Assembly (NCBI GenBank): GCA_900545315.1
Contig: UQYM01000049.1
Span: forward strand, 1 to 5,963
DNA: 5,963 nucleotides
Direction of reading: 5' to 3'
Origin: an uncultured Alistipes sp.
GTDB taxonomy: Bacteria; Bacteroidota; Bacteroidia; Bacteroidales; Rikenellaceae
The position numbers were made by a program, and so were the translations under genes. The notes beneath the pieces were generated by a model. That model had not been told where the DNA came from and did no database searches. It saw only the letters and a list, made by a program, of their open reading frames with translations. Shown here one piece after another: positions 1 to 5,896 of this stretch; position 1 is the stretch's first letter; every line of letters begins with the position of its first letter.

Positions 1-1
1 T

Positions 2-88
2 ACGCTCTTCCGCACCACCAAACTCGATGACAATATCGGCGCCCTGGGCGCTGCCATGTTGATTCGCAACAAGATTATTGGTATTTAA
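2..88 (+). CDS. C-terminal end of a probable ROK-family sugar kinase (5' partial)
   Basis: Frame 2 is open from the window edge to a TAA at 86-88 and encodes 28 residues. They include the stretch KLDDNIGALGAAMLI. This resembles the C-terminal signature of ROK-family kinases and glucokinases, where a Gly-Asp-Asp-x-(A/I)-G-x-x-GAA motif is followed by a short hydrophobic helix. Such proteins phosphorylate glucose, N-acetylmannosamine or related sugars with ATP in the cytoplasm, or act as sugar-responsive repressors. Nothing in this fragment tells these apart or shows the substrate. The GNAT gene begins 11 bases after the stop, so the two are probably co-transcribed. Other members of the actin-like kinase superfamily have similar tails, so the family call rests on one short motif. 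Confidence 0.6.
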   Translation, partial: TLFRTTKLDDNIGALGAAMLIRNKIIGI

Positions 89-99
89 CACGATCGACG

Positions 100-639
100 A
101 TGGCAGACCTGCTCAAAAATCATATCATTAAACTCCGGGCGCTTGAACCGGAAGATATCGATATTCTCTATCGTTGGGAGAACGACACTGACGTCTGGAA
201 GGTGAGCAATACGATTGCCCCCTTCTCCAAATATATCTTACGCCAATTTATTGAGAATCAGAAATACGATATTTACGAAACCAAACAGCTGCGTCTGATC
301 ATCGAGGCACTGGAGACCCAGAAACCGGTTGGGACAATCGATCTGTTCGATATCGATCCCTATAATTTGCGGGCCGGCGTCGGCATCCTGATCTACGATC
401 GGAATGACCAAAAACGGGGCTACGCTTCAGGAGCCGTTTCGCTATTGATCCGCTACTGTTTTCAGGTTTTAGGACTCAACCAACTCTACTGCAACATCAC
501 CGCAGACAATACCAAAAGTATGGCCCTCTTCCGCAGCAAAGGATTCCATGTCATCGGGTTGAAAAAGGAGTGGACACGCACCACCTGCGACTGGCAGGAT
601 GAATACATGCTCCAGCTACTCAATCCCAAAAAATACTGA
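100..639 (+). CDS. GNAT-family N-acetyltransferase (RimJ/RimL or SpeG-like)
   Basis: This 179-residue protein has the length and pattern of a single-domain GNAT acetyltransferase, which moves an acetyl group from acetyl-CoA to an amine. The start (residues 9-27) has the typical 'hIKLRALEPEDID' beginning of the RimJ/RimL group. The central beta strands run about 65-100. The acetyl-CoA pyrophosphate-binding loop is QKRGYASGA at 104-112 (R/Q-x-x-G-x-A type). The C-terminal helix signature is N137-x-x-S140 followed by LFRSKGF at 143-149. Homologues are often named diamine (spermidine) acetyltransferase or ribosomal-protein acetyltransferase, but the acceptor cannot be read from the sequence. There is no Shine-Dalgarno sequence before the ATG, as is usual in Bacteroidetes. 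The gene lies 11 bases downstream of the ROK fragment, and its last 24 bases overlap the end of the opposing HSDR_N-like gene. Confidence 0.88.
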   Translation: MADLLKNHIIKLRALEPEDIDILYRWENDTDVWKVSNTIAPFSKYILRQFIENQKYDIYETKQLRLIIEALETQKPVGTIDLFDIDPYNLRAGVGILIYDRNDQKRGYASGAVSLLIRYCFQVLGLNQLYCNITADNTKSMALFRSKGFHVIGLKKEWTRTTCDWQDEYMLQLLNPKKY

Positions 640-1101
640 TAAATCGGGAAAACTCTTCAAAGGCTGATAACGGTTTCGGGTCGCATCGAACTCGAAACAA
701 AGATGCCTTTTCCCATTGGTTAGCAAGACATAACGAGCGCCAACAATGCTGTTATACCGTACGGCCTGAGCCAATACGCTGCGTGCACGCTGCTCCTCTT
801 CAAGAGCCACATCGGGAGCTTTGCACTCGGCCAACAGACAGGGTTTGCCGTTACGGCCGCACACCACTACATCGGCTCGCTGTGCCATTCCGCCTAATGT
901 TACCGGATACTCCTGTGACACATATTGAGGGACCACTCCCATCCGTTCGCTGAGAAAGCGGATCAAATGTTGCCGCACCCACTCTTCGGGTGTCAAGACC
1001 AGCCATTGTCCCCGCAAAGGATCCCAAACCTCATAACCCTCCTCCCCTTTACGGAGCCGAAATTGGTATTCAGGGAAATTTAACGCAGGCAGTCGCCCCA
1101 T
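616..1101 (-). CDS. Stand-alone HsdR N-terminal-like PD-(D/E)xK domain protein
   Basis: This 161-residue protein resembles the N-terminal nuclease domain of type I restriction HsdR subunits (the HSDR_N / HSDR_N_2 group). It has a tryptophan-rich lead-in (VWDPLRGQWLVLTPEEWVRQ, about 25-44), then the nuclease core. This comprises Asp77 in 'QRADVVV' and, after a hairpin, Glu92-x-Lys94 in 'LLAECKAP', the D...ExK triad of PD-(D/E)xK enzymes. A following 'QAVRYN' (112-117) and 'YVLLTNG' (124-130) match the QxxxY-type motif and last core strand of the HsdR group. No helicase or translocase domain follows, and no methylase or specificity gene is nearby, so a classical restriction role is unlikely. 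Such lone proteins are common in Bacteroidetes and their role is unknown to me. The ATG sits in an AT-rich leader with a promoter match about 95 bases upstream. The 3' end overlaps the GNAT gene. Confidence 0.82.
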   Translation of the reverse strand: MGRLPALNFPEYQFRLRKGEEGYEVWDPLRGQWLVLTPEEWVRQHLIRFLSERMGVVPQYVSQEYPVTLGGMAQRADVVVCGRNGKPCLLAECKAPDVALEEEQRARSVLAQAVRYNSIVGARYVLLTNGKRHLCFEFDATRNRYQPLKSFPDLSVFFGIE

Positions 1102-1140
1102 TTTTTAAATTTTATTAGTAACTTGCGGAGGTTCTTTTCG

Positions 1141-1154
1141 GACAAAAAACAGAC
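1141..1154. repeat. 14-base direct repeat, copy 1
   Basis: GACAAAAAACAGAC occurs here and again, identically, at 1232-1245, with starts 91 bases apart. Both copies lie in the spacer between the divergently transcribed HSDR_N-like gene and maeB. This copy falls within the inferred minus-strand leader. It could be a paired regulator site or a chance A-tract similarity. Confidence 0.5.
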
Positions 1155-1194
1155 CGCAAACCCGACTCGGATACAGGTTGCGGCTCAGTTGTTG

Positions 1195-1202
1195 CAAAGA
1201 TA
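1195..1202 (-). promoter_or_regulatory. Bacteroidetes -7 element for the HSDR_N-like gene
   Basis: Read on the minus strand, 1202 to 1195 is TATCTTTG, an exact match to the Bacteroidetes sigma-ABfr -7 consensus TAnnTTTG, followed by CA as is common in this group. Transcription would begin near 1188 and give a leader of about 87 bases before the ATG at 1101. No good TTTG -33 element sits at the usual 19-21 base distance, so the call rests on the -7 box and its position ahead of a gene. Confidence 0.5.
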
Positions 1203-1231
1203 ACCAAATTAGCCGAAAAGGTATGGAATCC

Positions 1232-1245
1232 GACAAAAAACAGAC
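1232..1245. repeat. 14-base direct repeat, copy 2
   Basis: This is the second identical copy of GACAAAAAACAGAC, ending 15 bases before the maeB ATG and lying upstream of the predicted minus-strand -7 element. It sits where it would be in, or next to, the maeB 5' leader. No TAnnTTTG match was found on the plus strand of this spacer, so the maeB promoter itself is not identified. Confidence 0.5.
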
Positions 1246-1260
1246 AAAATAAGCCAAGAT

Positions 1261-3540
1261 ATGGAAGCCAATAAAAAAAGTTTCAGGGAGGAGGCACTGG
1301 CCTACCATGCCGAAGGACGCCCCGGCAAAATCGAGGTGATCCCTACCAAACCGTACAGTACACAAAAAGACCTGTCACTGGCCTATTCGCCCGGTGTGGC
1401 CGAGCCCTGCCTCGAGATCCAGAAGAATCCCGACGACGCATACAAATATACCGACAAAGGAAACCTGGTTGCTGTCATCTCCAACGGCACCGCCGTATTG
1501 GGTTTGGGAAATATCGGCGCCCAGGCCGGCAAACCCGTTATGGAGGGTAAGGGGTTATTGTTCAAAACCTTTGCTGACATTGACGTGTTCGACATTGAGG
1601 TGGACACCAAAGACACCGAACAGTTTATCGAGACGGTCAAAAACATCGCAGGCACCTTCGGAGGCATCAACCTCGAGGATATCAAAGCCCCGGAATGTTT
1701 CGTCATCGAGGAGCGTCTGCGCGACGAACTGTCGATCCCGGTCATGCACGACGACCAGCACGGTACTGCCATCATTTCAGCTGCAGCCCTGCTCAACGCG
1801 CTCGAAATCTGCGGAAAGAAGATCGATCAGGTACAGGTGGTGGTAAACGGGGCCGGTGCCGCAGCCGTCTCTTGCGCAAAACTGTATATTGCTCTGGGAG
1901 TCGATCCCAAGAATATGGTAATGTGCGACAGTAAAGGGGTAATCTCAACCCGTCGTAAAGACCTCAACCCAGCCAAAGCAGCCTTTGCCACCTCGCGGGA
2001 GGTGAACACACTGACCGAAGCCATTAAAGGGGCCGATGTTTTCCTGGGACTCTCTGTAGCCGACGTATTGACTGCCGAGATGGTACAGAGTATGGCTAAA
2101 GACCCTATTGTCTTTGCTTTGGCCAACCCCAACCCTGAGATTCGCTACGAAGTGGCACACGCCGCTCGTCCCGACATCATCTTTGCAACAGGGCGTTCGG
2201 ACTATCCGAACCAGGTCAACAATGTATTGGGATTCCCCTACATTTTCCGTGGGGCACTCGACGTTCGGGCCACCAAGATTAACGAAGAGATGAAGATCGC
2301 TGCTGTACGAGCCCTGGCCGCTCTGACCAAAGAGCCGGTACCCGAGATGGTGGCAGCAGCCTACAACGACAACAACATCACTTTCGGTCGAGAATACTTG
2401 ATTCCCAAAGCATTGGATCCCCGTCTGATCACCCGTATCTCCATGGCCGTTGCCAAAGCGGCGATCGAGTCGGGGGTTGCCCGCAAAACGATCACCGATT
2501 GGGATGCCTATTGCCAAGAGCTCGAGAGCCGCATGGGACGTGACGACAAACTGATGCGTTCGATCCGTTCGATGGCCCGCACGGCCACACCGCGCCGACT
2601 GGTTTTCAGCGAAGGTGACCGACTCAATACGATCAAAGCAGCCATTCACCTGCTCTCTGACGGTATTGCCACACCGATTTTGGTCGGCAGTCGTGACAAG
2701 ATTCACGCTCTGCTCGATGAGCATAACTTATCGCTTGACGATCAATATATTCTCGACTTCCGCAGTGATGCGGAACAAGAGCGCCGCGAACGGTACGCCA
2801 ACCTGCTCTATTCGAAAATGAGCCGTCGGGGCATCAACCACGACGAGGCCCTCAAATACATGATGCAACGCGATTGGTTCACCATGATGATGATCTCAGC
2901 TGGAGATGCCGACACGTCGTTGTTAGGGTTCGGGCACAGCTATATCGAAGCTTTGGAACCGGTACGTCAAATTTTCGGATTGACCGATGACCGCCGCTTG
3001 GCAGCCATGAAGATTGTCACCACCAAACGGGGCCCGATGTTCTTTGCCGATACGGCTGTTAATCCTTCCCCCAACGCGGAGGATCTGGCCGAAATTGCCC
3101 TGATGAGTGCCAAAACGGTTCGCCGTTTCGGTATCGAACCGGTCATTGCGATGCTCTCCTACTCCAACTTCGGAACCTCGGATGATCCGCGCGCACAGAA
3201 GGTGACCAAAGCGGTCGAAATTCTCCACAACCAGTACCCCGAGCTACTGGTCGAAGGTGAGATGAAAGCCAACATCGCCTTGGATCGAGAGACCCGTATG
3301 CGTCTCTATCCATTCAATAAGCTGGGCGACCGTGAAGTCAACACCTTCATCTTCCCGAACCTGGCTGCGGCCAATATCTCCTACAAACTGGTTGAGATGC
3401 TGGGCGGAGCCGAAGTTAACGGTCCTATTTTGATGGGGTTGAGTCGTGCAAACGTTCACCTCGTCTCCGAAACAGCCAGTGTCCGCACGTTGATCAATCT
3501 CGGTATGATTGCTGCGGCAGAGGCTACTCCGGCAAAATAG
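1261..3540 (+). CDS. maeB: Malic enzyme with C-terminal phosphotransacetylase-like domain
   Basis: This 759-residue protein has the full length of the MaeB type. It oxidatively decarboxylates malate to pyruvate and CO2 with NAD(P)+ in the cytoplasm, supplying pyruvate and reducing power. The N-terminal malic domain carries SLAYSPGVAEPC (39-50, catalytic Tyr42) and MEGKGLLFK (94-102, probable catalytic Lys97). Metal ligands are Glu139-Asp140 in 'LEDIKAPECF' and Asp164/Asp165 in 'MHDDQHGTA'. The nucleotide-binding domain has GAGAAA at 197-202 and LANPNPEI at 287-294. From about 435 to 755 a phosphate acetyl/butyryl-transferase-like domain follows. In characterised MaeB proteins this part is a regulatory module sensing acetyl-CoA and not an active transferase. 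NADP preference is the family norm and is not proven here. The ATG gives the canonical N terminus; there is no Shine-Dalgarno sequence. It appears to be monocistronic. Confidence 0.96.
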   Translation: MEANKKSFREEALAYHAEGRPGKIEVIPTKPYSTQKDLSLAYSPGVAEPCLEIQKNPDDAYKYTDKGNLVAVISNGTAVLGLGNIGAQAGKPVMEGKGLLFKTFADIDVFDIEVDTKDTEQFIETVKNIAGTFGGINLEDIKAPECFVIEERLRDELSIPVMHDDQHGTAIISAAALLNALEICGKKIDQVQVVVNGAGAAAVSCAKLYIALGVDPKNMVMCDSKGVISTRRKDLNPAKAAFATSREVNTLTEAIKGADVFLGLSVADVLTAEMVQSMAKDPIVFALANPNPEIRYEVAHAARPDIIFATGRSDYPNQVNNVLGFPYIFRGALDVRATKINEEMKIAAVRALAALTKEPVPEMVAAAYNDNNITFGREYLIPKALDPRLITRISMAVAKAAIESGVARKTITDWDAYCQELESRMGRDDKLMRSIRSMARTATPRRLVFSEGDRLNTIKAAIHLLSDGIATPILVGSRDKIHALLDEHNLSLDDQYILDFRSDAEQERRERYANLLYSKMSRRGINHDEALKYMMQRDWFTMMMISAGDADTSLLGFGHSYIEALEPVRQIFGLTDDRRLAAMKIVTTKRGPMFFADTAVNPSPNAEDLAEIALMSAKTVRRFGIEPVIAMLSYSNFGTSDDPRAQKVTKAVEILHNQYPELLVEGEMKANIALDRETRMRLYPFNKLGDREVNTFIFPNLAAANISYKLVEMLGGAEVNGPILMGLSRANVHLVSETASVRTLINLGMIAAAEATPAK

Positions 3541-3549
3541 CCCCCTGCA

Positions 3550-3580
3550 TTTCGGGAATTCAACCGAATGCTTATATTTG
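3550..3580 (+). promoter_or_regulatory. Promoter of the GH2-like gene
   Basis: TATATTTG at 3573-3580 is an exact match to the Bacteroidetes -7 consensus TAnnTTTG. TTTC at 3550-3553 is one base off the -33 TTTG, and the 19-base gap between them is within the known 19-21 spacing. The element begins 10 bases after the maeB stop. Transcription would start near 3587 and give a leader of about 72 bases before the ATG at 3659. The -7 box overlaps a 10-base palindrome ATTTGCAAAT (3576-3585), which could be an operator. Confidence 0.62.
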
Positions 3581-3594
3581 CAAATAAGATCCAT

Positions 3595-3622
3595 TGCGAA
3601 GGCCCGGATTCGGGCCTTCGCA
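3595..3622 (+). terminator. GC-rich hairpin after maeB, in the GH2-like leader
   Basis: Bases 3595-3606 and 3611-3622 pair perfectly (12 bp, with GC-rich core AAGGCCCG/CGGGCCTT) around a four-base GATT loop. It is placed like a maeB terminator, 54 bases past the stop. However, no T-tract follows on either strand, so it does not fit a classical intrinsic terminator. It lies downstream of the predicted GH2-like promoter, so it would also fold in that gene's leader. It may protect the maeB mRNA 3' end, stabilise the next leader, or terminate weakly. Confidence 0.5.
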
Positions 3623-3658
3623 GGTAAAAGCCCCTAAACGTTCTCAACGATCTTAATT

Positions 3659-5536
3659 ATGAAACGTTTTATTTATTCGGCACTGTTTTGCTGCCTGTTC
3701 TCTACGCAGGCAGGTGCACAATTCTTGACCCAAACGCCTCCGGCACCCAAATTGCCGCCGCTCGAGGATCCCGAACAGGTTGCTTTGAATCGCGAGGCTC
3801 CGCGCACCCAACTATACAGCTTCAACAAAAAGGAGTTTGCTATGAGCGGAGACACCGCTTCATCCACCTACATGCAGCCGCTCAACGGCACCTGGAAGGT
3901 GAAGCGTTTCACAGCACCGGCCACAATCGATTCGCTCGAGATCACAGCCAGCACCGCCTCATGGGCCGAAGTTGTACCCCCCGAACAGAGTGCAAACAAC
4001 GCCTGGGCCACCATCTACCAACACGATTTCAAAATGCCTTTTGCCTGGATCGATCGGGAAGTATTCGCCCACATCGGGCCTGTCAGTCGAGCCTACTACC
4101 TCTACATCAACGGCAAATTGGCCGGCTACCACGAAGACTCGAAAACTCCGGCCGAGTTCGATATTACCAAACTGGTCGAAGAGGGCAAAAACTACATGGC
4201 TATTGTAGCCTATGCACAACCCGCTTCGATCCAACTGGAGAACCAGAATCCAAGCACCGGAACCGCCCTGGGAGGTGATGTCTATGTCTTTGCACAACCT
4301 AAGGTGCGGATGCGGGACTACGTGATCGATACCCGGTTTGCCCCTGACGGGACCAGCGGACTGTTCAATTTCGGGGTTATTGTGAAGTCTCACCTGCTCA
4401 ACCCCAAACAGGTGACCGTATATTACGATCTTTACGGACCGGACAGCACCTCGATTCGCTCAGGCAAACGCGACGCCCGTTTTGAAATGCGTCTCGAGGA
4501 TACGGTACGTTTCTTTGAAAATATTCCCAACGTTGAATCCTGGAGCCATGAGAGTCCAAAACTCTACACTGTTGCTCTGCGCATCCAACACGAAGGTCGC
4601 TTTACCGACTATACGACGATTAAAGTGGGATTCCGTGATGTGCAATTTTCAGACAATGGGATCACCATCAACGGCCGTCCGATCACGCTGCGAGCCATCG
4701 ATTACGTCTGCCCGAAAGATGAGGCGACCCTATGCAAAGATCTGTTGAATTTTCACCTGGCCGGGATCAATCTGCTACGCGTACAACAGAATCCACAGCC
4801 CAAATGGTTCTACGACCAATGCGACCGTTACGGCATGTATGTGTGCGACCAGACCAATCTCGACACCCGTCTGAGCGGCACCTCGCTCAAGGTAGGCGGC
4901 ACGCTGGCCAACGACACCCTTTGGCAACACGCCTACACGGACCGGGTGCTGAACATGTACCACTTCTCCAAAAATCACCCTTCGGTCATCATGTTCTCGT
5001 TGGGTGGAGAGGCCGGACGCGGGTACAACATGTACGAGGCATATTTGGCTCTGAAAGCTGTCGAAAAGAGCCGGCCAGTCATCTATGAAGGGGCTGGAGC
5101 CGAGTGGAACAGCGACATGGTCGTGGGCACTCCGGACGATCGGAATGAATCGGATCACCGATATACGTTACATTTCGCAACTCCTGCCCAGTGGCAGGCT
5201 ACCCCAATGCCCCCGACATCAATCAATATCGAACCGATCGACATCGAACACGGTAAGGCAACAATTCGCAACGGTTTTACACTGGCCAATCTGCTCAATT
5301 TTGATGTAGGATTTATTGTGTCGAATCGATCGAAAGAGATTCTACGCGGTCGGTTGGCTTCAGACATCAAACCGGGAGGCAGTGCGCCGGTCGAAGCAGC
5401 CTTTGACGGGCTTAAACCGGGTAAATATACGCTCACCATCTTTGTTGCACACAAGGATGCCACCCCTTGGGCCAAGAAGGGAGATCGGTTAGCGGAACAC
5501 TCCTATCCTCTCGTCATTCCCAAACAGAAAAAGTAA
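3659..5536 (+). CDS. Secreted GH2 beta-galactosidase-like protein, probably catalytically inactive
   Basis: This 625-residue protein starts with a signal peptide (KRF, hydrophobic 5-14, likely cut after AGA at 18-20) and is then proline-rich to about 36. The LacZ order follows: 'DPEQVALNREAP' (37-48), 'LNGTWKV' (75-81), a sugar-binding jelly roll with 'YLYINGKLAGYHEDSKTPAEFDI' landmarks (148-169), an Ig-like domain (about 220-330), and the start of a TIM barrel (about 336-495). A LacZ domain-4-like part comes last, ending in 'ATPWAKKGDRLAEHSY' (601-616). E. coli LacZ is about 1024 residues. Here the C-terminal half of the barrel, with the nucleophile Glu, and domain 5 are missing. The acid/base Glu is kept (Glu451) but in 'SLGGEAG' instead of SLGNE(S/A)G, and most galactose and metal ligands are replaced. 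It therefore probably binds rather than cleaves sugar, if it acts on sugar at all. The frame is intact, with its own promoter and terminator. Confidence 0.85.
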   Translation: MKRFIYSALFCCLFSTQAGAQFLTQTPPAPKLPPLEDPEQVALNREAPRTQLYSFNKKEFAMSGDTASSTYMQPLNGTWKVKRFTAPATIDSLEITASTASWAEVVPPEQSANNAWATIYQHDFKMPFAWIDREVFAHIGPVSRAYYLYINGKLAGYHEDSKTPAEFDITKLVEEGKNYMAIVAYAQPASIQLENQNPSTGTALGGDVYVFAQPKVRMRDYVIDTRFAPDGTSGLFNFGVIVKSHLLNPKQVTVYYDLYGPDSTSIRSGKRDARFEMRLEDTVRFFENIPNVESWSHESPKLYTVALRIQHEGRFTDYTTIKVGFRDVQFSDNGITINGRPITLRAIDYVCPKDEATLCKDLLNFHLAGINLLRVQQNPQPKWFYDQCDRYGMYVCDQTNLDTRLSGTSLKVGGTLANDTLWQHAYTDRVLNMYHFSKNHPSVIMFSLGGEAGRGYNMYEAYLALKAVEKSRPVIYEGAGAEWNSDMVVGTPDDRNESDHRYTLHFATPAQWQATPMPPTSINIEPIDIEHGKATIRNGFTLANLLNFDVGFIVSNRSKEILRGRLASDIKPGGSAPVEAAFDGLKPGKYTLTIFVAHKDATPWAKKGDRLAEHSYPLVIPKQKK

Positions 5537-5580
5537 TTTTATTGATTGGGGCACACTCCCCCCTTTCGTCTGTATAAATA

Positions 5581-5609
5581 AAAACAGGACCGAATCGGTC
5601 CTGTTTTTT
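5581..5609 (+). terminator. Intrinsic terminator of the GH2-like gene
   Basis: Bases 5581-5592 pair with 5596-5607 (12 bp; core ACAGGACCG/CGGTCCTGT) around a three-base AAT loop, and the 3' arm runs into a six-T tract at 5604-5609. It begins 45 bases after the stop codon. The minus strand also ends in a T-rich run (TTTTTATTTA), so it may work in both directions and stop any transcript coming from the right. Confidence 0.9.
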
Positions 5610-5737
5610 GTTTATTTTGCTCGCCATTACTGGATTTCTCATCACAAGCATCTCCATCTCCATCCAATTCTCTAAAAAGACGGGCAGCGCGACCATGCCC
5701 CTAATGTCTATGCTCAAGTACGCCGTTACTGCCGTTC

Positions 5738-5764
5738 CTGTATAATAAAAATCCGGCTATACAG
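5738..5764. repeat. 7-base inverted repeat
   Basis: CTGTATA (5738-5744) and TATACAG (5758-5764) are perfect inverted copies separated by 13 bases. They could form a weak hairpin or a dyad operator. The TATAAT word at 5741-5746 overlaps the left arm, but no matching upstream box was seen. Function unknown. Confidence 0.4.
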
Positions 5765-5794
5765 TCATTACCACCCAATCTCTTATACACAACA

Positions 5795-5822
5795 AAGGGC
5801 ACCCCCAAAGGGGATCGTCCTT
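5795..5822. repeat. Interrupted stem-loop
   Basis: The outer arm AAGGGC (5795-5800) pairs with GTCCTT (5817-5822) with one G-T wobble. After a small internal loop, CCCC (5803-5806) pairs with GGGG (5810-5813) around an AAA loop. No T-tract follows on the plus strand. On the minus strand the hairpin is followed by TGTTGTG, so at best it is a weak terminator for a gene arriving from the right. It may instead be part of an untranslated leader or an insertion-sequence end region. Confidence 0.35.
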
Positions 5823-5896
5823 AAAAAAACAGGACAGGAGCAATAACGTATAAAACGCACGGTAATAGTGTTCTAGTAAGATTGTTCCGGAGGTAA

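Larger units (their letters stand above)
5610..5896. other. Intergenic stretch without a recognisable gene
   Basis: About 290 bases follow the terminator with no recognised coding region. One plus-strand frame is open from about 5610 to the tandem stops TAATAA at 5743-5748. Its only ATGs lie in the last 18 codons, and its hydrophobic look comes from the T-rich DNA. One minus-strand frame runs from TTG at 5717 straight through the terminator. Neither is convincing. The stretch contains two potential hairpins and an IS50-end-like word, listed separately. No tRNA, rRNA or known riboswitch pattern was recognised. Confidence 0.6.

Noticed and set aside
1105..1365. Minus-strand 86-codon frame across the maeB start
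   Set aside because: It overlaps the well-supported maeB start and the divergent spacer. Its composition is unlike a conserved protein.
3688..4278. Long alternative frames inside the GH2-like and maeB genes
   Set aside because: They are shadows in high-GC coding DNA. The main frames carry clear family motifs and the alternatives do not.
3659..5536. GH2-like gene called as a decaying pseudogene
   Set aside because: There is no internal stop or frameshift, the signal peptide is intact, and a promoter and terminator flank it. The losses look domain-level and fixed rather than random decay.
5514..5717. Minus-strand 67-codon frame starting at TTG
   Set aside because: It runs through the strong hairpin terminator and into the GH2-like 3' end, starts at a rare codon, and its product is not recognisable.
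5610..5745. Plus-strand frame with a hydrophobic segment, ending in tandem stops
   Set aside because: There is no ATG until the last 18 codons, and the hydrophobic look is explained by the T-rich DNA just after the terminator.
5783..5791. DnaA box TTATACACA as part of a replication origin
   Set aside because: It is a single exact match with no cluster of boxes, no AT-rich unwinding array and no dnaA or rep gene nearby.
5580..5835. 11-base repeat AAAAACAGGAC at 5580-5590 and 5825-5835
   Set aside because: The second copy has no pairing partner to form a terminator. The A-rich repeat is probably chance or a trace of an old terminator duplication.
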